Shown here one piece after another: positions 33,560-46,768 of a stretch of DNA of 64,000 nt (positions within the stretch are counted from its first letter, which is position 1; every line of letters begins with the position of its first letter). Under the pieces are notes generated by a model that saw only the letters and a list, made by a program, of their open reading frames with translations, made no database searches and was not told the DNA's origin. A program made the translations under genes and the position numbers. The stretch covers positions 19,503,501 through 19,567,500 of the forward strand of contig OX327711.1 of the NCBI GenBank assembly GCA_946807835.1. Direction: 5' to 3'. This DNA is from Ailanthus altissimus. Its lineage: Eukaryota; Streptophyta; Magnoliopsida; Sapindales; Simaroubaceae.

Positions 33560-36514
33560 GAAGATTCATGTAATTTGTAGGCTGTCCCTTTTATTGATAA
33601 TGCCAGAAAAAGACTTGCCGTTTCTATTCTACGTGCCTTGGAAGGTTATCTGACTTAGAATGCAGACATATAACACTTGCTGTAGGAAGTTTTTAATGTC
33701 TACAAGCGATTAAAGTCGTTGTCTGTGTCTATATGGGTCCGAATTTTATTTATTGTGGGCGGGACTGTTCACTGATCAATAGAACTAACATCAGATTGAA
33801 AATATTCACTGCGAGGGCCCTTCCACTCGATGCCTCCAAGATTCCCGAGGCTGATTGAATTTTTTCTTTTTTCTTTTTTAATTATAATTATTCTTAATTT
33901 GAAAGAGGAATCGTGATCGCAGATAAACTGATAGAAGTTGTATATCGTACGTCAGGAATTCGTTATGTTGATAGATTGGAGGGGTTTCCTGGAGGTGGTG
34001 CTGTCACGCGATGTCATTCTCGGGACAGTTTATTAAATTATTGAAATATTTATTTTAAAATTTAATCAATTATAATAATAATTAAAATAAATGGTATGAT
34101 TTTATTTTAAAAAAAAATATTGTGAGAATTTTATTTATTGTTTCTTGTTGTAGTAAATCATGTTGGTAGAATAAGTGAGAGAAAATTTAAAATTTTAATG
34201 ATTCATAGCTTTCAATCAATTGTTTGATAAAAAAAAGATAGAAAAATTATCAGTTTCATACTTATTTTTATTTTAATTTACGCATTAAGTTTTAATTGCT
34301 TTGAAATATTCAATTACGCTATTTTAAAGGATGTGAATGATATTTTTTAAAGGTGAAAATGGTAAGGAGAAGGATGTATTTATGTGCTTTTAGAAAAAAA
34401 AATCATGAATCTAATAGATAAATTAAAATAAAAGTAAGGACAAAAGTGATTATTTTTTTTAAAAAAAATTATTACACAATCATGAATTTAAAAAGAAAGA
34501 TAATATCCTACTCTCTTAAAAAATACGTTATATTTAAATAATGTTACACTTCTTAAATAATATTTATTTGAGTAATATTTATTTAAATAATAATGTATTA
34601 AATAATTGTAGCTAAATAATATAACGTGTAATTTAAAAAATGACAAAAATTAACCATTTAATTAATATTTAACACATTAATTAAAAAGAAAAATCTTGAG
34701 TTCAAAATAGAAAAATGTAATATTACTCAAAATATATTTGCCCTACTTTCTGTTTTTGGGATCTGGATTATGAAAGCGCGAAAAAGATGAGCAAGTGAGA
34801 GAACTCTACTGTCTTTGTATCCGATTTGCCTACCATGAAGAAAGGGTATTGGTATAGTCAGATTTTTCGGGATTTGAAACATAAAATTTATAACTTATCG
34901 GCGAAATGCAAGAATTTTCTGGTGACATTTCCAGGTTGAAAATTTACATGTGTTGTACATGGTATAAATCCCATATGCATATTTATTAACTCATGTAACA
35001 AAAATTTCTAGCTACAACATAGCAATAATGATCGTTTATTCCCGGAAACATGGCCAAACTGCTGAAACACAACCTGAGTTCTGATTTCCGTTTCCAATTC
35101 CAAGCTTGCCAAGAACATTGATATCTGGACACCACCTGGTGGCTTGTGTACCTCTATCTTGTGTGATGGGTTGAATCTGTTCGAGCTGTGTCTCAGAGTA
35201 TCGATTATTTTGGTTAATTGCGGTAGTTTAGGAGAGCAGTACTCTAGCCGGGTGTGTGCTAACGTGTTAACGTACGTGTCAATTATCTTGGGTTGAATCT
35301 GTTCTGGCCAACAACTTTTGCGTAGTCTGGCATCACCGCTTTTGTTGAAGATGTCTCAATGTGTTAGTTATCTTGGTGCATAGCTAGCATTGGTGGGTAT
35401 GAAACGACACCTCAATGACCCAATTGGAAAGAGGTGTTGTGACATGCAGCCTTGAGTTGAAGATAAGAACTCCCTTTGAGTGTTGATTCAAGAACTTTTG
35501 TGTGGTCTGGGGATCACCACCTTACTCAAGAGATGAGAGGTATGTACACTCCACTAATGAATAGAGGAAGCTGAAGATAAGAAACATGGGGGTTATCACC
35601 ATTGATCTTATTCAAACCAGCATCAGAAGCTCTTCTGATTAGAACTCTCATTTGTCTTGGTCCTTGTCTATTGAAAAATACTTTACGTACTTAGTTCTTT
35701 GGTACGCAACTGGCATTTATCAATGTTTCCCTCTTTGTGAGCTCGAGCCTTATCAAATTAGCTCATCAATAGAGAAAAAATATGGATTTGCCCAACTATA
35801 TATTTTTCTTGAAAATGGAAAGAAACTTCAGTTGTTTTAAATGCCAATGGATTAATGGAGATCATTTTCTAGGTTCTGTGCGCCACTGAATAATTTCATT
35901 TCCATAAATCAACTGCACTAAGAGTAAGGACCATCTGCTAGCTCCATTATTTGTATATATAGAATGATATTCGTAATCAAAAATCAAAATCACGCAGATA
36001 CAAAATACAGGAAAGATTCCACTATATTCTTGGAAGTAGTCCAAGATTCCTTGGCTCAGCAAAAATGGACGAACCCGGCACGTCCAAATCAAGAGCCGTC
36101 TGGCCAGAATTCTATGAGTGCAAGATATTTGGAACAGAATTTCCACCAATTACCACAAATACTTATAATAATTATAATTACAATCACATCGACCAAAAGC
36201 AAATTTTATTACGTCAAGTATTCTCCCCGAAGGTAATGTTTATTCATTGGACTTGCAAGTTGCATCTTAGGTTGCAGCTTCAGCTTCCTTGAAGTTTTTT
36301 TTTTTTTAAACTTAAATATCTTGATTGAACAAAGTTATTTTACTCTAAAAGTAAATAATTATCGAAATAATATAAATTTATATTTATTGACAAGCATCCG
36401 AACCTAACTTTTTTTTTTAAGAAGAGAAAGAAAACTAGACCTCAAAATTAGAGTTAAGCTTTAAAGAGTACATTAACTCTCTTAAAGAGGGATCCACAAC
36501 CCTTTTATTGAGGG
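33560..36514. other. Protease promoter region and intergenic DNA, no gene recognised
   Basis: The first part is upstream of the minus-strand protease. 34020-34740 is AT-rich and featureless. 35040-35640 has more balanced base composition and carries a repeated phrase (AACTTTTGCGTAGTCTGG and AACTTTTGTGTGGTCTGG near 35310 and 35489, each followed by ATCACC) and a hairpin-like ACACCTC/GAGGTGT near 35410. No protein similarity was recognised in any frame; a decayed gene is possible. Confidence 0.4.
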
Positions 36515-36520
36515 ACAAAA

Positions 36521-39500
36521 TTGTCGGCGCAGCAGGATCTTAGACACGTGGGTGTATACATGTACAATTGTGTCTATTGTTTAACGTAGCGGAAATATAA
36601 ATTTTACAATGAACACAATAAATAAATATATTAATCACATTAATATATTAATAAAGTTGGAGAACTCACCAAACGTGTAATGTTATACATGTATTTTTTT
36701 TGGAGTCCGCATGGAGACCAACTTGCGTGCAATTCTAGTCACCAACTCGGTGGGCTTGGTGAATTAGAACAACAGTTTCATATTCAGTCTGGGATTAACT
36801 CTCAATCCCCAAAATGGTCGGAAGTGAATTTACATCTTTTTCTTCAAAAAGATAAGAAATGGAGAATTTGGAGCAATTCATAATTACTCCAATTGGAAGC
36901 AGAGTTCATTTTTCCTCTCTTCCTTTTTTTTTCTTTTCTTCTTTCTCTCTTCTCTCTCGACCGTTTGGCTTTCTTCTCTTGCTTCTCTTTTGCTTCTTTA
37001 TATATATATAATATAATAATAATAATATAATAATATATATTATATAATATAAAAAAGAGAGACAGAGAAAATGATTATTTAACAATTAAATAATTATAGT
37101 GTGTTATGACCATTTTGCCTCATATAAATGGTTACCAAGTTTACTCCCTAGTGGGTTCTACTAAATTCCACACTTGGATAAACTCAATTGAGGGTCCACA
37201 ATACGCTACGTGTCCTTATACAATTAGTAAATAATAATTATTAGCTAATTGTTGTATTTAACACTTAAATACAGACACGCACGCATTCCCGTGGAATCGC
37301 TGAATATTGCTGGATTAAACAATTTAATCCGGCACGCTGCCCCAGTGCACAACGAGTACACTCCATATCGCGGGACTCCCTAGGTTCTACGCCTGATTCG
37401 TCAAATGGAACTATTCCATGAGTCCGTGAGCAATGCCCCACGCACACGTCACAGATATACAAATCAGCACGTTGAACCATGCAAGTTGAGGTTACAACGC
37501 ATACGTATAGTCCTTCCGTCATGATATCCTGGATGTGCGGGGATATAAATTATCACCGTCAAATCCCCATATGCTCATCCATGTCCTATCTCCAGACTTG
37601 TATCTCAATGAACAATATGCGCAAACTCCTTTGCCATATTGTTCCATCCAGTCGGAACTCTTCCCCGGGATGATTGCTTGTGGCCACAAAACTTTCTGAG
37701 ATACAGTCTCGAAGCATCTGGATACCAAACTATATATAGGAGCTGACGGATCCCATATATGTACGCACCGGACTCCATAAGCATCGGACCATATCTAGCG
37801 ACACCCAGCGATCACACCATGAAAGGTCTGTGACATGTGTAGAACCAAAGCATAATGGATCACTTACAAGCCTACCGTGGCACTCAGGTCAAAGGACCAC
37901 GTATACTACTAAACTCGAAAGGACCCTCCGTTGACGGTTTACATTAAATGTCTATCAGAGGCTGTAGTAACCAGTATCCACGACTAGTAAGAATAAGTAT
38001 TTATAAATGTATAAATATACGTATTTTATTTGTATGTTGGTGATACTTGATTTATATATTGTTATTAGTAGTGTTTGTATAGGTTAAGGTGATACTATTA
38101 GCATTGGGTTTAATTGCAAGACTTTAGATTTATTTTAGGGACTAAATTGTAATACTTTAAAAGTTTTGGGGATAAATTTGTAAATATCAAAAATTAGCCA
38201 CTTAGTATAAAAATACACTTTTAAAACCCTAATTCTCTCATTTTGGTCGAGCTACCTCTTTTAGAGAGAGAGAAGAGAGAAAAAGAGGGGAGAGAAAGAG
38301 AAGAAGGAGAAGAAAAAGAAGAAGAAATTGGAATTTTGAATTTTAAGAGGTATATCACAACTATTTCTCAATTTATTGCTGTTAATTATGTTAATTTATT
38401 TAAGTTTTGATTTCTGAAAATATGTATAATTGAGTATTTGATGTGTATTTCGTATGATATTTTGAGAATTGATGATAATCTATAAGATAGCTTGATAAAT
38501 CATGGTGGATTGTAGAGTTTCTGATTGATAGTCTCTTGATCCAAGAATTGTATAAATTATTGTGATTCGATTCTGGTCTTCAATTTTGATTATATGAAAT
38601 TAGACATGTTTAGGGTCATCTGAGACTTTGAATCGATTCAAAATTCCAGAAATTGAATTTGTTGTGAATTTACTAAAATGACCCTGAAATTCTGGAAATT
38701 TCTTATGTGAACAGTATGATACAGTGACGAACAATTTTTGACCTACTGAATGATGTTCAAAAATTACGAATTTATGGAATATAATAATTTTATATGTATA
38801 ATATGATATACTCGGAATTGAGAATTTAGATCAATGTGGTTGAAGTGTTATGATTTTCTAAAGTGTATCAGCTCATTGCAGTATTTGATTAACAGATGTT
38901 TAAAGCTATGGAATAGAATAGTTTTAAAATTCTTTTGGCAGTGATTTGGAAGTGAAATATTTATCATGAACTGAGATATGTGTGAAGAGCAATTATGTGG
39001 TAGTTTTATAATTTTTGAGTTAGTATATGATTTTATAAAATTGGGAGATTGAATACTGTTCAGTAAGTATCTTGATCTTGTCAGGTTAATAGTTTGGATT
39101 CGATGGTATGTATGGAATGGATTGTGTAGGAATTTTGATATAATATTCATGTATAAGAAGGATATATGAGTCAAGAATGATATATTCTGATTTTGGAGTA
39201 ATTGGACATCATTTGATGTATTAGAAAATTTTGTTAAGTGTAAGTGGTCAGAATGACAGGTTTTGAGAAACCAAGTATTTAGACTAATTTGATGTGATAA
39301 ATGCATTGTGTATAATTTTGTAAGCTATTTAAAGTATTTTGTATGAATTGTGAGGCTTATGAAAGGATTAATCTCCATTGATAGGTTAAGGAGATTTAAG
39401 CTTTGTAGCTGAAAGTGTTAAGAGGTAAGTATACTAGACTTTTTTACTGAAATCACAATAAACATAGTAATTGTTTGGCATGATTTTGTAAATGGGGTTA

Positions 39501-41235
39501 AGAATATGTTTATGTTATGTCAAAGTATATTTTGATATGAAATGTGAATATATATTTATGAATGTAAGCATTGACATTGAGCATGGACATACATGTGTTT
39601 TAAAAGTGAGCTTTCAAAATAAGATATGTTTAACAAGAAAGCTTTTGAAGTGTAATATGTCCATGAGAAATATTTTGTGTTTTGAGGGTACTTGAACTCA
39701 CTGTTAACTTAGTAGGCATTTTATGTAATTTGTGGAGCCTTTATGTGTGGCCTTTCCTTCGGGATTGGTATATGTTATGTGTTCCGTATGTAGGGAGGAT
39801 CCTATTGGTACCTAAAAGAAGAGTGAGTCATCACATTCGTGTGGTGGCGTATTGGTGCATGTGAGAGGACTCACCGATGATCAGGGTGAGGGTTTGGCTT
39901 TTGCCTTCGGGCATGAGCATTATATATATGTAATTTAAAGGCCTCACTTGTACTATTCCTCTCATACGGTATGTCACCTACGAGTGACATTTGGCTCATT
40001 ATGTGATATGTGATATGTAAGTCCTACTAAGTAGTAGTTGAGTGATGGTATTCCTATTATGTGTTTTGAAAGAATGTGTAAGCGCTTACATGATATGTGA
40101 TTTGATAAGATTATGATTTTGATTGATCACAGCATATTATACATATGCATTGTGTACATATATGTATTTGTATTTGATATATGAAAAACTAGTATGCTTA
40201 CTGAGTTTTATACTCATTATAGTTTATGGTGATTTTAGGTAAATAAGGTACATGTGTGTTTAGCGAATTTGGCAAGGCTTCTGCTGTTCCTTGGGTTCCC
40301 TAAGTTGTTAGGTTGTTAAGTGTTTCATTTGGGGACACGTGAGATAAGATATTTAATTTGTCCCTATTGAATAAATACTTATGTATTATTTTATTGTGTG
40401 TGATTAGATTTAGTTTAAGTTTCACCAAGTGTAGTAATGGATTGATTTTAAGTAAGAATTTGCAATGAATATATTCTGGGCTTCCGGTAACAAAGTTGCT
40501 ACTGGTGACGTAGTAGAGTGTTAATCTCTGAGAAAACTCTGCGTATCTCCGGTTTACTAATTGTCCCAGTCATAATTCAATTGCTATAATTCTGAAAGAA
40601 ATTAAAATGAATGTTTAAGTATTATTGAATGAATGTAAGTGATGTCGTGTGTCAGATCTTTTGCGTATGGGGCGTGACAGGCCTTCGTGAGTCTGTCTTA
40701 TATTCAATCCTAACTGGACACCCAAATGTCAATACGAGCTCCAAGCTCATGGTCGGTCAGGAGCGACCATCTATACCCGACAGATACGAAATATGCTGAT
40801 CTATATATAAAGGTATCTACCGATAGACCCGCATCGGTGGAAATAGATCAGAGACTATTATTCGAGAACATACTTGCGCAACTTGCATTTTTTGACACCC
40901 GATTGCAACTCTTACAACTATACAGTTACTAGTATATTCTCAGGTCTATGTCTCATTACAGACAAGGCTCCAACTCTTGGATCTGCTGAGTATTATAACC
41001 AGCTAACACTTAGCTGTGCTAACATTTAGCAATTATATGTCTCAGGGTAGCTAATTATAAGCCCTTATCTAAACTCTTTAGATTTGATCTGAACTCCTTT
41101 AGATCTATAATGTCTATAACGTTACATGCATAATACCATATAAATTGATATTAGCGATTTAATGGGAATGTACACTTATATAAATACACAAGTATATGTA
41201 CATTCAAGGATGACACGTAAGCACCGACCCTAACA
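36521..41235. mobile_element. Unclassified solo-LTR-like element interrupted by a second LTR
   Basis: The outer element starts TTGTCGGCGCAGC and ends CACCGACCCTAACA; the reverse complement of the end (TGTTAGGGTCGGTGC) loosely mirrors the start. ACAAAA occurs at both borders (36515-36520 and 41233-41238), which would be the target duplication. Without the inner insert it is about 2.0 kb. No coding domain was seen; open frames at 37265-37728 and 40726-40932 look fortuitous. A long solo LTR, or the LTR of a large non-autonomous element, is the best reading. The family is not recognised. Confidence 0.5.
37963..40678 (+). mobile_element. Solo LTR, Ty3/gypsy (Del/Tekay-like), nested in the outer element
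   Basis: The insert begins TGTAGTAACCAG and ends GGGGCGTGAC(A), typical ends of long plant gypsy LTRs. AGGC flanks it on both sides (37959-37962 and 40679-40682); removing the insert restores a continuous sequence of the outer element. Features common in Del/Tekay LTRs are present: AAACCCTAA followed by a purine-rich GAGAGA tract (38223-38330), a block with CTTCGGG and CACCGATG near 39750-39915, and GCTTACTGAGTTTTATACTCA near 40196. No gag or pol is present, so this is a solo LTR of about 2.7 kb. Family assignment is by eye. Confidence 0.65.
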
Positions 41236-41239
41236 AAAA

Positions 41240-42950
41240 CTACCCTTCAGATGAGAAACAAACTATTATTCTTAACGGTCTCGTTGCATAGAAATAGATC
41301 ATCTTCCTACACAAGAGAATTATTACACCACTTTTCAAATCCTAACTTTCTCAACTGTTTACAAATTTAACCCTAACAAACTTCAATCAATCACTAATCA
41401 CAATTAACAGAATACAACATCACAACCAATATAATAAAATAGATAAAAACTTCAACCACTACATATGGTGCCATAACTGTTGAACATGGACAGTTCTAGT
41501 CGAAGAAGCTTGCAAGCAGTTGATAGTTGCTTCACACCAAGGAGGGGTTGGGTTTTATTATTAATAAGGTATGGCTACTTAAACAGAAACACTTCCCCCC
41601 GCAGTGGTCAGCTCAACAACAGGTTTAAAAGTTTAGTTTATCAAAAAAAGGCAAGACTGGCGCTGACAACGGCAACAGTGACGACATCTCTGACAAGGCC
41701 ATCGACCACACCTAAAAAAGTCAGCGTTATGTGCAAGTTGGCTCCCTAAAATCAACCAAAGGCCGAAGGAAGTCCGATGGGCTTGGCAATGATGAGACAA
41801 AGAGCTCAATAGAGGGCAAAAAAAATGTTGAATACAGATCGGACGGCTTGGCTTTGGCCAAGGAGCACGTCACATGCCATGGGTTATAATGGTAGTTGAG
41901 GTCTCGTCGATCGAGGTATAGAAGTCGGTGACAGTGGTGCAAGAACTGAGAAGAGACCGACCAAAATAAACCTAAAAAAACAAAATAAAAGAGATAAAAT
42001 AAAAACGAAACTGAATAAATAGCCGAAAAGAGCAACAATTTAACTAAAACACAAGAAGAAAATTTATTTAATCACCAGAGAGGAAAAATTCATGTGTAAT
42101 TTATTTTGGTATTATTTTGGCAATAATTATGTTTGATGTTATATATTCTAGAGTATCAATAACCAAAAACCCAAGTGTGATTTACACAATAACAGTAATT
42201 TTTGTGAATGTTACAGTGATCTTCCTTTATATTTGACTAAAATACAAGCATATTAAGTACTTTATTAGAAACCTTTTTAAGAGTTTAATAATTAAACACA
42301 AGGAAAAGAAAATAAAAGCTGAATATTATTTGAGTATTTTTCAATAATTACATGACTAATGTACATATGTTTTTGTATACAAAATAATAGAAATTGACAT
42401 CTAGTCAACAGGAGTTAATGAATTTAAGATAAATTTGGAAGCTAGCTTAAATTAAGGTAATTTTTTCGATGACTTTTCCTTCTTGATTTGCTGGTAATTT
42501 TCCTTGATTTTTTTGGCTTGAGATTCTTTTCTTTATGGCTTTCCTTGAATGTTGCTGCAGAATGAGCTTTTCCTTTTAACAAATATTATAATGAAAAATT
42601 AACACGATTTAACTCCTTCATTAAGCTGGTAGGTTTAGAACGATATATTATTGTACTTTTACACTCATTTGTTATATTATTTTTTAATTTCACACTTCCA
42701 AACATATAATCTTACGTAAATAGTTTTAGGGATAAATTTTTGTAAATAATTTGTATAACAATATTATTTTAATTTTAAAAGAATTAATTTATTAAAAAAA
42801 AAACTATGAAAACATTCGGACTTCGGGTTAGGCTCGCGTTGACCAACCCAAAGCCGCTCAAATCGCCGTAAAGGGTGATTTATAGGACCAGGTCTAGCAA
42901 TTAGATGGCAGGCTTAACTAAGCCTGTTGAGCCCAATCCAGTCGATAAAT
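41240..42950. other. Intergenic DNA with no recognised gene
   Basis: Open frames at 41480-41749 (plus) and 41727-42038 (minus) overlap in a more GC-rich patch but neither resembles a known protein; decayed coding or repeat sequence is possible. 42060-42830 is AT-rich and unstructured. Confidence 0.45.
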
Positions 42951-42954
42951 CTTC

Positions 42955-43160
42955 AAACGACATCGTTTTTACGGAGGGCTTTGCCGCCTCCGAATAAATT
43001 GGATCACTTCATTCCTTCTCACACAAGACTTTTAGACTGGGAATAATAACCGAATAACGCAACTTCGCAAGCTCACAGCACTGAGTCCAGCTGAAACTTT
43101 GAGCGAGCTCCGTACGACGTCGGGTACCTACTCCAATCCTTCCCTCTTCTCTTTTCGCCT
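42955..43160 (+). promoter_or_regulatory. Probable PTF2 promoter and transcription start region
   Basis: A near-palindrome AAACGACATCGTTT lies at 42955-42968, one base from the perfect palindrome upstream of KARI. A more GC-rich stretch with ACGTC cores follows up to about 43130. The next start codon of a real gene is at 44523, so a leader intron of about 1 kb is likely, but the exact leader exons were not defined. Confidence 0.4.
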
Positions 43161-44522
43161 TCGTAAACCAAATATCTTAGATTCTGAATAGCTTTGTTTG
43201 AAATTTATTGATTAATTGTGGGATCTTATATCTGACATTAACTTTGAAATTTCTTGATTATTTGTGGGGTCTTATATCTGAAATTAACTTATTCCATAAA
43301 CACAATTAGCGTTAAACTCATGCCATGTACCATCTTCAAATAATTGGATACCTAAGAATTGTTGTAACCTTATAAAGCTTAGAAATTTCTTTTAGGTCTT
43401 GGGTTCGACCGATTCCGGGACGTGTGTTCCTCGGGGCTTTTACCTAGGGTCACCGACATTCTGTTAATTTTAACTGTTCATTTATGCAAGTTTAAGCTGC
43501 ACTTGTTTGTTGAGATGAGAATTTTGGAAGAGCAAACATCCAAGCTGTTTTTATGGATCAAAATGTCACACGTCTCTGTTTAGTATTCTTTAGGGGCACA
43601 TGAATTTTATTCTTAAATTTAATATTACTGTTTGTAAGGTTGATGTCTTTTTAAAGGGTTGTAGTAGTCTACGAAAAATTATTCATGAATGAAAAGGTAT
43701 GGAGGTGTTTTGAAGTTAAGTTTGCGAAAAGAGGGTTGAGGTGGTCAAAAGGGCACAATTCATGTAAGAATTTGTTCTTGTGAGACTTTTTGAATTTTTT
43801 TGATTGACATTCTCTTACTATTGGTGGCTGCTTATTTCTTGGCAGCACTTTTGGATTAGGAATTGAAATTTTCAATGAATATTGGACCTTCTTATTGTTA
43901 CTATTTCACTCGATTTTTCATTTGTAAGTGTAAGAAGGCAAAAAATGGATCTAAAAGTAGGATGTATGACCTACATTGGAAGTAATCGAATTAAGATTTG
44001 ACAACAGTGGATATACCTCTATGGTTCCCAATGCTACAGAGATCCTCTCTCTCTATCTTTGTTGTTAAGACTTAGTGCTCTTATTTCCTACCAATACTTA
44101 CTCTTGTCTGTAGAATGAATAGTGATCAATCATTATAGGAAGGTCAGTTCTAGAAAATCAGCAAGAATTGTTCATTGGTCAGGGTTGCATCCCAGTAGTT
44201 AATTATGGTCTTTGTTCTACGTTTTTGTTATAGTTTCTTCATTTCCCTTTTAATGCTCCTATTTTTTTTGTCCTTTATCCTGGCTAATGAAAGCTATGAA
44301 TCAACGGTTTCTTCTTTTTAATTGCTTTTTTCTTCAATGAATTTATCAATGTTTTGTTAATGTCTCTCTTCTTTGGGTTTTAATTGGCTATGGCTAGGTT
44401 GTTGAAATTATCCAGTAAGCATATGCAAACTCCGGCAGATTGTAACTCTGATTTGGCAGAACTTGTTCCGAAACCTCAAGTCATATATTGCTGTAAAAAG
44501 CACCTCGAAACTCTCTTGAATC

Positions 44523-46106
44523 ATGTCGTGCACAAGTTGCAGGTCAAAAGCCCTGACCCGCGACGACATCTCTGGTAACCTAATATGCACATCATGCGGT
44601 GCGGTTCAGCAATTTGACAACTATGATGCCCAAATACATGGCCGTGACGGTCCGACTGGAACCTACGTCCACGTTGGCACTTCAGGTATTGGTTCTGTCC
44701 TTAACTACAAAGACAAGAAAATCTACGAATCTCAAAAATTAATCAACGAATTTACTTACAAATTAAATTTGACGCAACGGTGTGGTGAAATTAGAAATAT
44801 GATTGATAAAATCACCGAGGGTGAGTTTGGGTTAGGTGAATGGTTCCCGATTTTGATTGGCGCGTGTAGTTATGTTGTTATGAGAATGGATAATAAATCC
44901 TTGCCGATTAATGAAATTGTGTCGGTTTTGAATTGTGATGTGTACGAGTTGGGTAGAATGATTACGCGTGTCGTTGAGTTTTTGGATTTGAAGTTGCCTG
45001 AATTGAATGTTGTGATTATGTTTGAGAGAGTGATTAGGAACTCAAAGCTGCCGAAATTGAGTGAATTGGAGGGGGAGAAATTGGAGAAGTTGAAAAAACA
45101 AGGGGTGTTTTTGTTGAATTGTGCAGTGAAGTGGTTTTTGACCACAGGGAGGAGGCCAATGCCGGTGGTGGTGGCAGTGTTGGTGTTTGTGGCGGAGGTG
45201 AATGGGATCGATTCGAAGATTGAGGATATGGCAAAGGAGGTGCATTGTGTGTTGAGCACTTGTAGGAGGCGGTATTCGGAGCTGTTGGAAGCGCTTGTGA
45301 AGGTTGCACAGGCATTGCCATGGGGCAAGGATGTGAATGTGAAGAATATTGTGAAGAATGCGCCATATGTGATGGGTTATATGGAGATGAAATCAATGGA
45401 GAAGAGGAAAGGTGAGAGGGAAGGGTCGGAGGGTGGTGGTGTTGATTTGGATGGTGTGGTTAGAGAGTGTTTGAAGAAAGATGTTGAATATGAGATTGAT
45501 GAGTTTGGACAGGAAAGCAATGCCCAGGATTTTGAAGTAGATGATAGAAGTACAATAACAGGGGTTGATAATGGTGCTGAGATGCAGCTTTCTTATGAAT
45601 GCTTGAGAATGATTTATTATACATTTTCAAATGAGTTTGATGGTAGGAGGTTGTTGGGAGTTAGTGGAGAGGCACATGGGGGAAAGGGAAGGAGAGGATT
45701 TGAGCTTCACGAGTGTAGGGACTGGTGGAATGGGAAATCGGTGCTCAGCAAGAAACTTATGCTTAAAAAACTATTGGAGAAAGATGTGGGACTCGATACC
45801 ATGCCTCCATCTTTTATTAAGGGTTGCATGTTAAATAAGAGGAGGAGAGCAAAGATAAATTCTGCAAAGGCACGGATTAATAAAGTTATGCATCCTTCAA
45901 AAGCTGATGCAGGTGATACTAACGATGTATGCCTTTTAGAGTCTGTACATGGCAAGAGGAGAAAGCGAAAAAGAGTTGGTGAACTTGATTGGGAAGATTT
46001 TATTATTGAGACCCTCCTCCTGCATCAGGTGAAAGAGGAGGAAATTGAGACAGGACACTACAAGGCCTTGCTGGACTTGCATGTGTTTAACTCTGGGGTA
46101 ATGTAA
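44523..46106 (+). CDS. PTF2: Plant-specific TFIIB-related protein PTF2
   Basis: The protein belongs to the TFIIB/BRF/RRN7 superfamily of general transcription factors that help RNA polymerases start; plant PTF2 has been linked to reproductive development. The 527-residue coding region is in one exon. An N-terminal zinc ribbon uses C3, C6, C22 and C25 (CTSC and CTSC) with the usual GNLICTSCGAVQ context. Residues about 80-265 match the two cyclin-like repeats, e.g. INEFTYKLNL, LIGACSYVVMR, CAVKWFLTTGRRPMPVVVA. The C-terminal half is family-specific, with basic patches (NKRRRAKINSAKARINK and GKRRKRKR) that could be nuclear signals. The ATG at 44523 begins right at the zinc ribbon. Antisense open frames under it are shadows. 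A non-coding 5' exon upstream is likely. Confidence 0.93.
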   Translation: MSCTSCRSKALTRDDISGNLICTSCGAVQQFDNYDAQIHGRDGPTGTYVHVGTSGIGSVLNYKDKKIYESQKLINEFTYKLNLTQRCGEIRNMIDKITEGEFGLGEWFPILIGACSYVVMRMDNKSLPINEIVSVLNCDVYELGRMITRVVEFLDLKLPELNVVIMFERVIRNSKLPKLSELEGEKLEKLKKQGVFLLNCAVKWFLTTGRRPMPVVVAVLVFVAEVNGIDSKIEDMAKEVHCVLSTCRRRYSELLEALVKVAQALPWGKDVNVKNIVKNAPYVMGYMEMKSMEKRKGEREGSEGGGVDLDGVVRECLKKDVEYEIDEFGQESNAQDFEVDDRSTITGVDNGAEMQLSYECLRMIYYTFSNEFDGRRLLGVSGEAHGGKGRRGFELHECRDWWNGKSVLSKKLMLKKLLEKDVGLDTMPPSFIKGCMLNKRRRAKINSAKARINKVMHPSKADAGDTNDVCLLESVHGKRRKRKRVGELDWEDFIIETLLLHQVKEEEIETGHYKALLDLHVFNSGVM

Positions 46107-46768
46107 GAGTTTTCAGTTTGTAGAGCATCAATTTTGTTTTTTCCTTTTTGTTAAGCATCATTTTTTTCTCCTGAATAGGGGCTTCAGAAATTGAGAGTGT
46201 ACTCTCATGCTGTAGTAACTGCTTTAGGGAAGAGGCTTTTGTGAGCAAATACCGTTGTAAACTCTTGCAACTATACGAATGCTAATGTAAAAGTAACTAC
46301 TATTGTAAACTCTTGCAGCTATGAGAATGTCAATGTGAATTTTTATATAAATCTTTAAGTAATTATTCTAATCACAAAATTGATTATTTCTAAGGCCATT
46401 AATGCCTTGCAAGTGACTTTGTCTATTGAATAGCTAAATGTGGATTGGCTATACACAGAAGCAACAGAAATATGTATATTTTTTCTCTACGTGTGGGGAA
46501 AAGAGTTGTATTGTAAGGATATGAATTAATCTGGACATACTTGTGCGGTATTGCAATAATCATTTCTGGGTTGCTGAATCCAATCATAAAATTATCATCA
46601 CTGAATTTTATTTCGTTCAATAACATTAACATCAGAAATTTCATCAATCCTTGACGATAATTGTAAAATAAAAAGGAAATGTAAGAAATGGCAAAAGGAT
46701 AGTCGTCAGACTATCTAAGCTCTGAATATAAAAGCTTGTGGACTGTTTCCGGCATCAAAGAGTGTGTA
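46107..46768. other. Convergent 3' flanks of PTF2 and the DUF538 gene
   Basis: The two genes point toward each other, so this 660 bp should hold both 3' untranslated regions. A repeated phrase (TGTAAACTCTTGCA) occurs near 46255 and 46303. No other gene was seen. Confidence 0.5.

Noticed and set aside
38848..39306. Open frame of 152 codons on the minus strand
   Set aside because: It lies inside the gypsy-type solo LTR, is rich in Ser, His and Asn, and has no recognised domain.
41480..42038. Two overlapping open frames on opposite strands
   Set aside because: Neither has a recognisable domain, and composition suggests a decayed or repeat-derived patch.
44870..45396. Antisense open frames of up to 152 codons under PTF2
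   Set aside because: They are shadows of the long PTF2 coding region, with no recognised family and no splice support.
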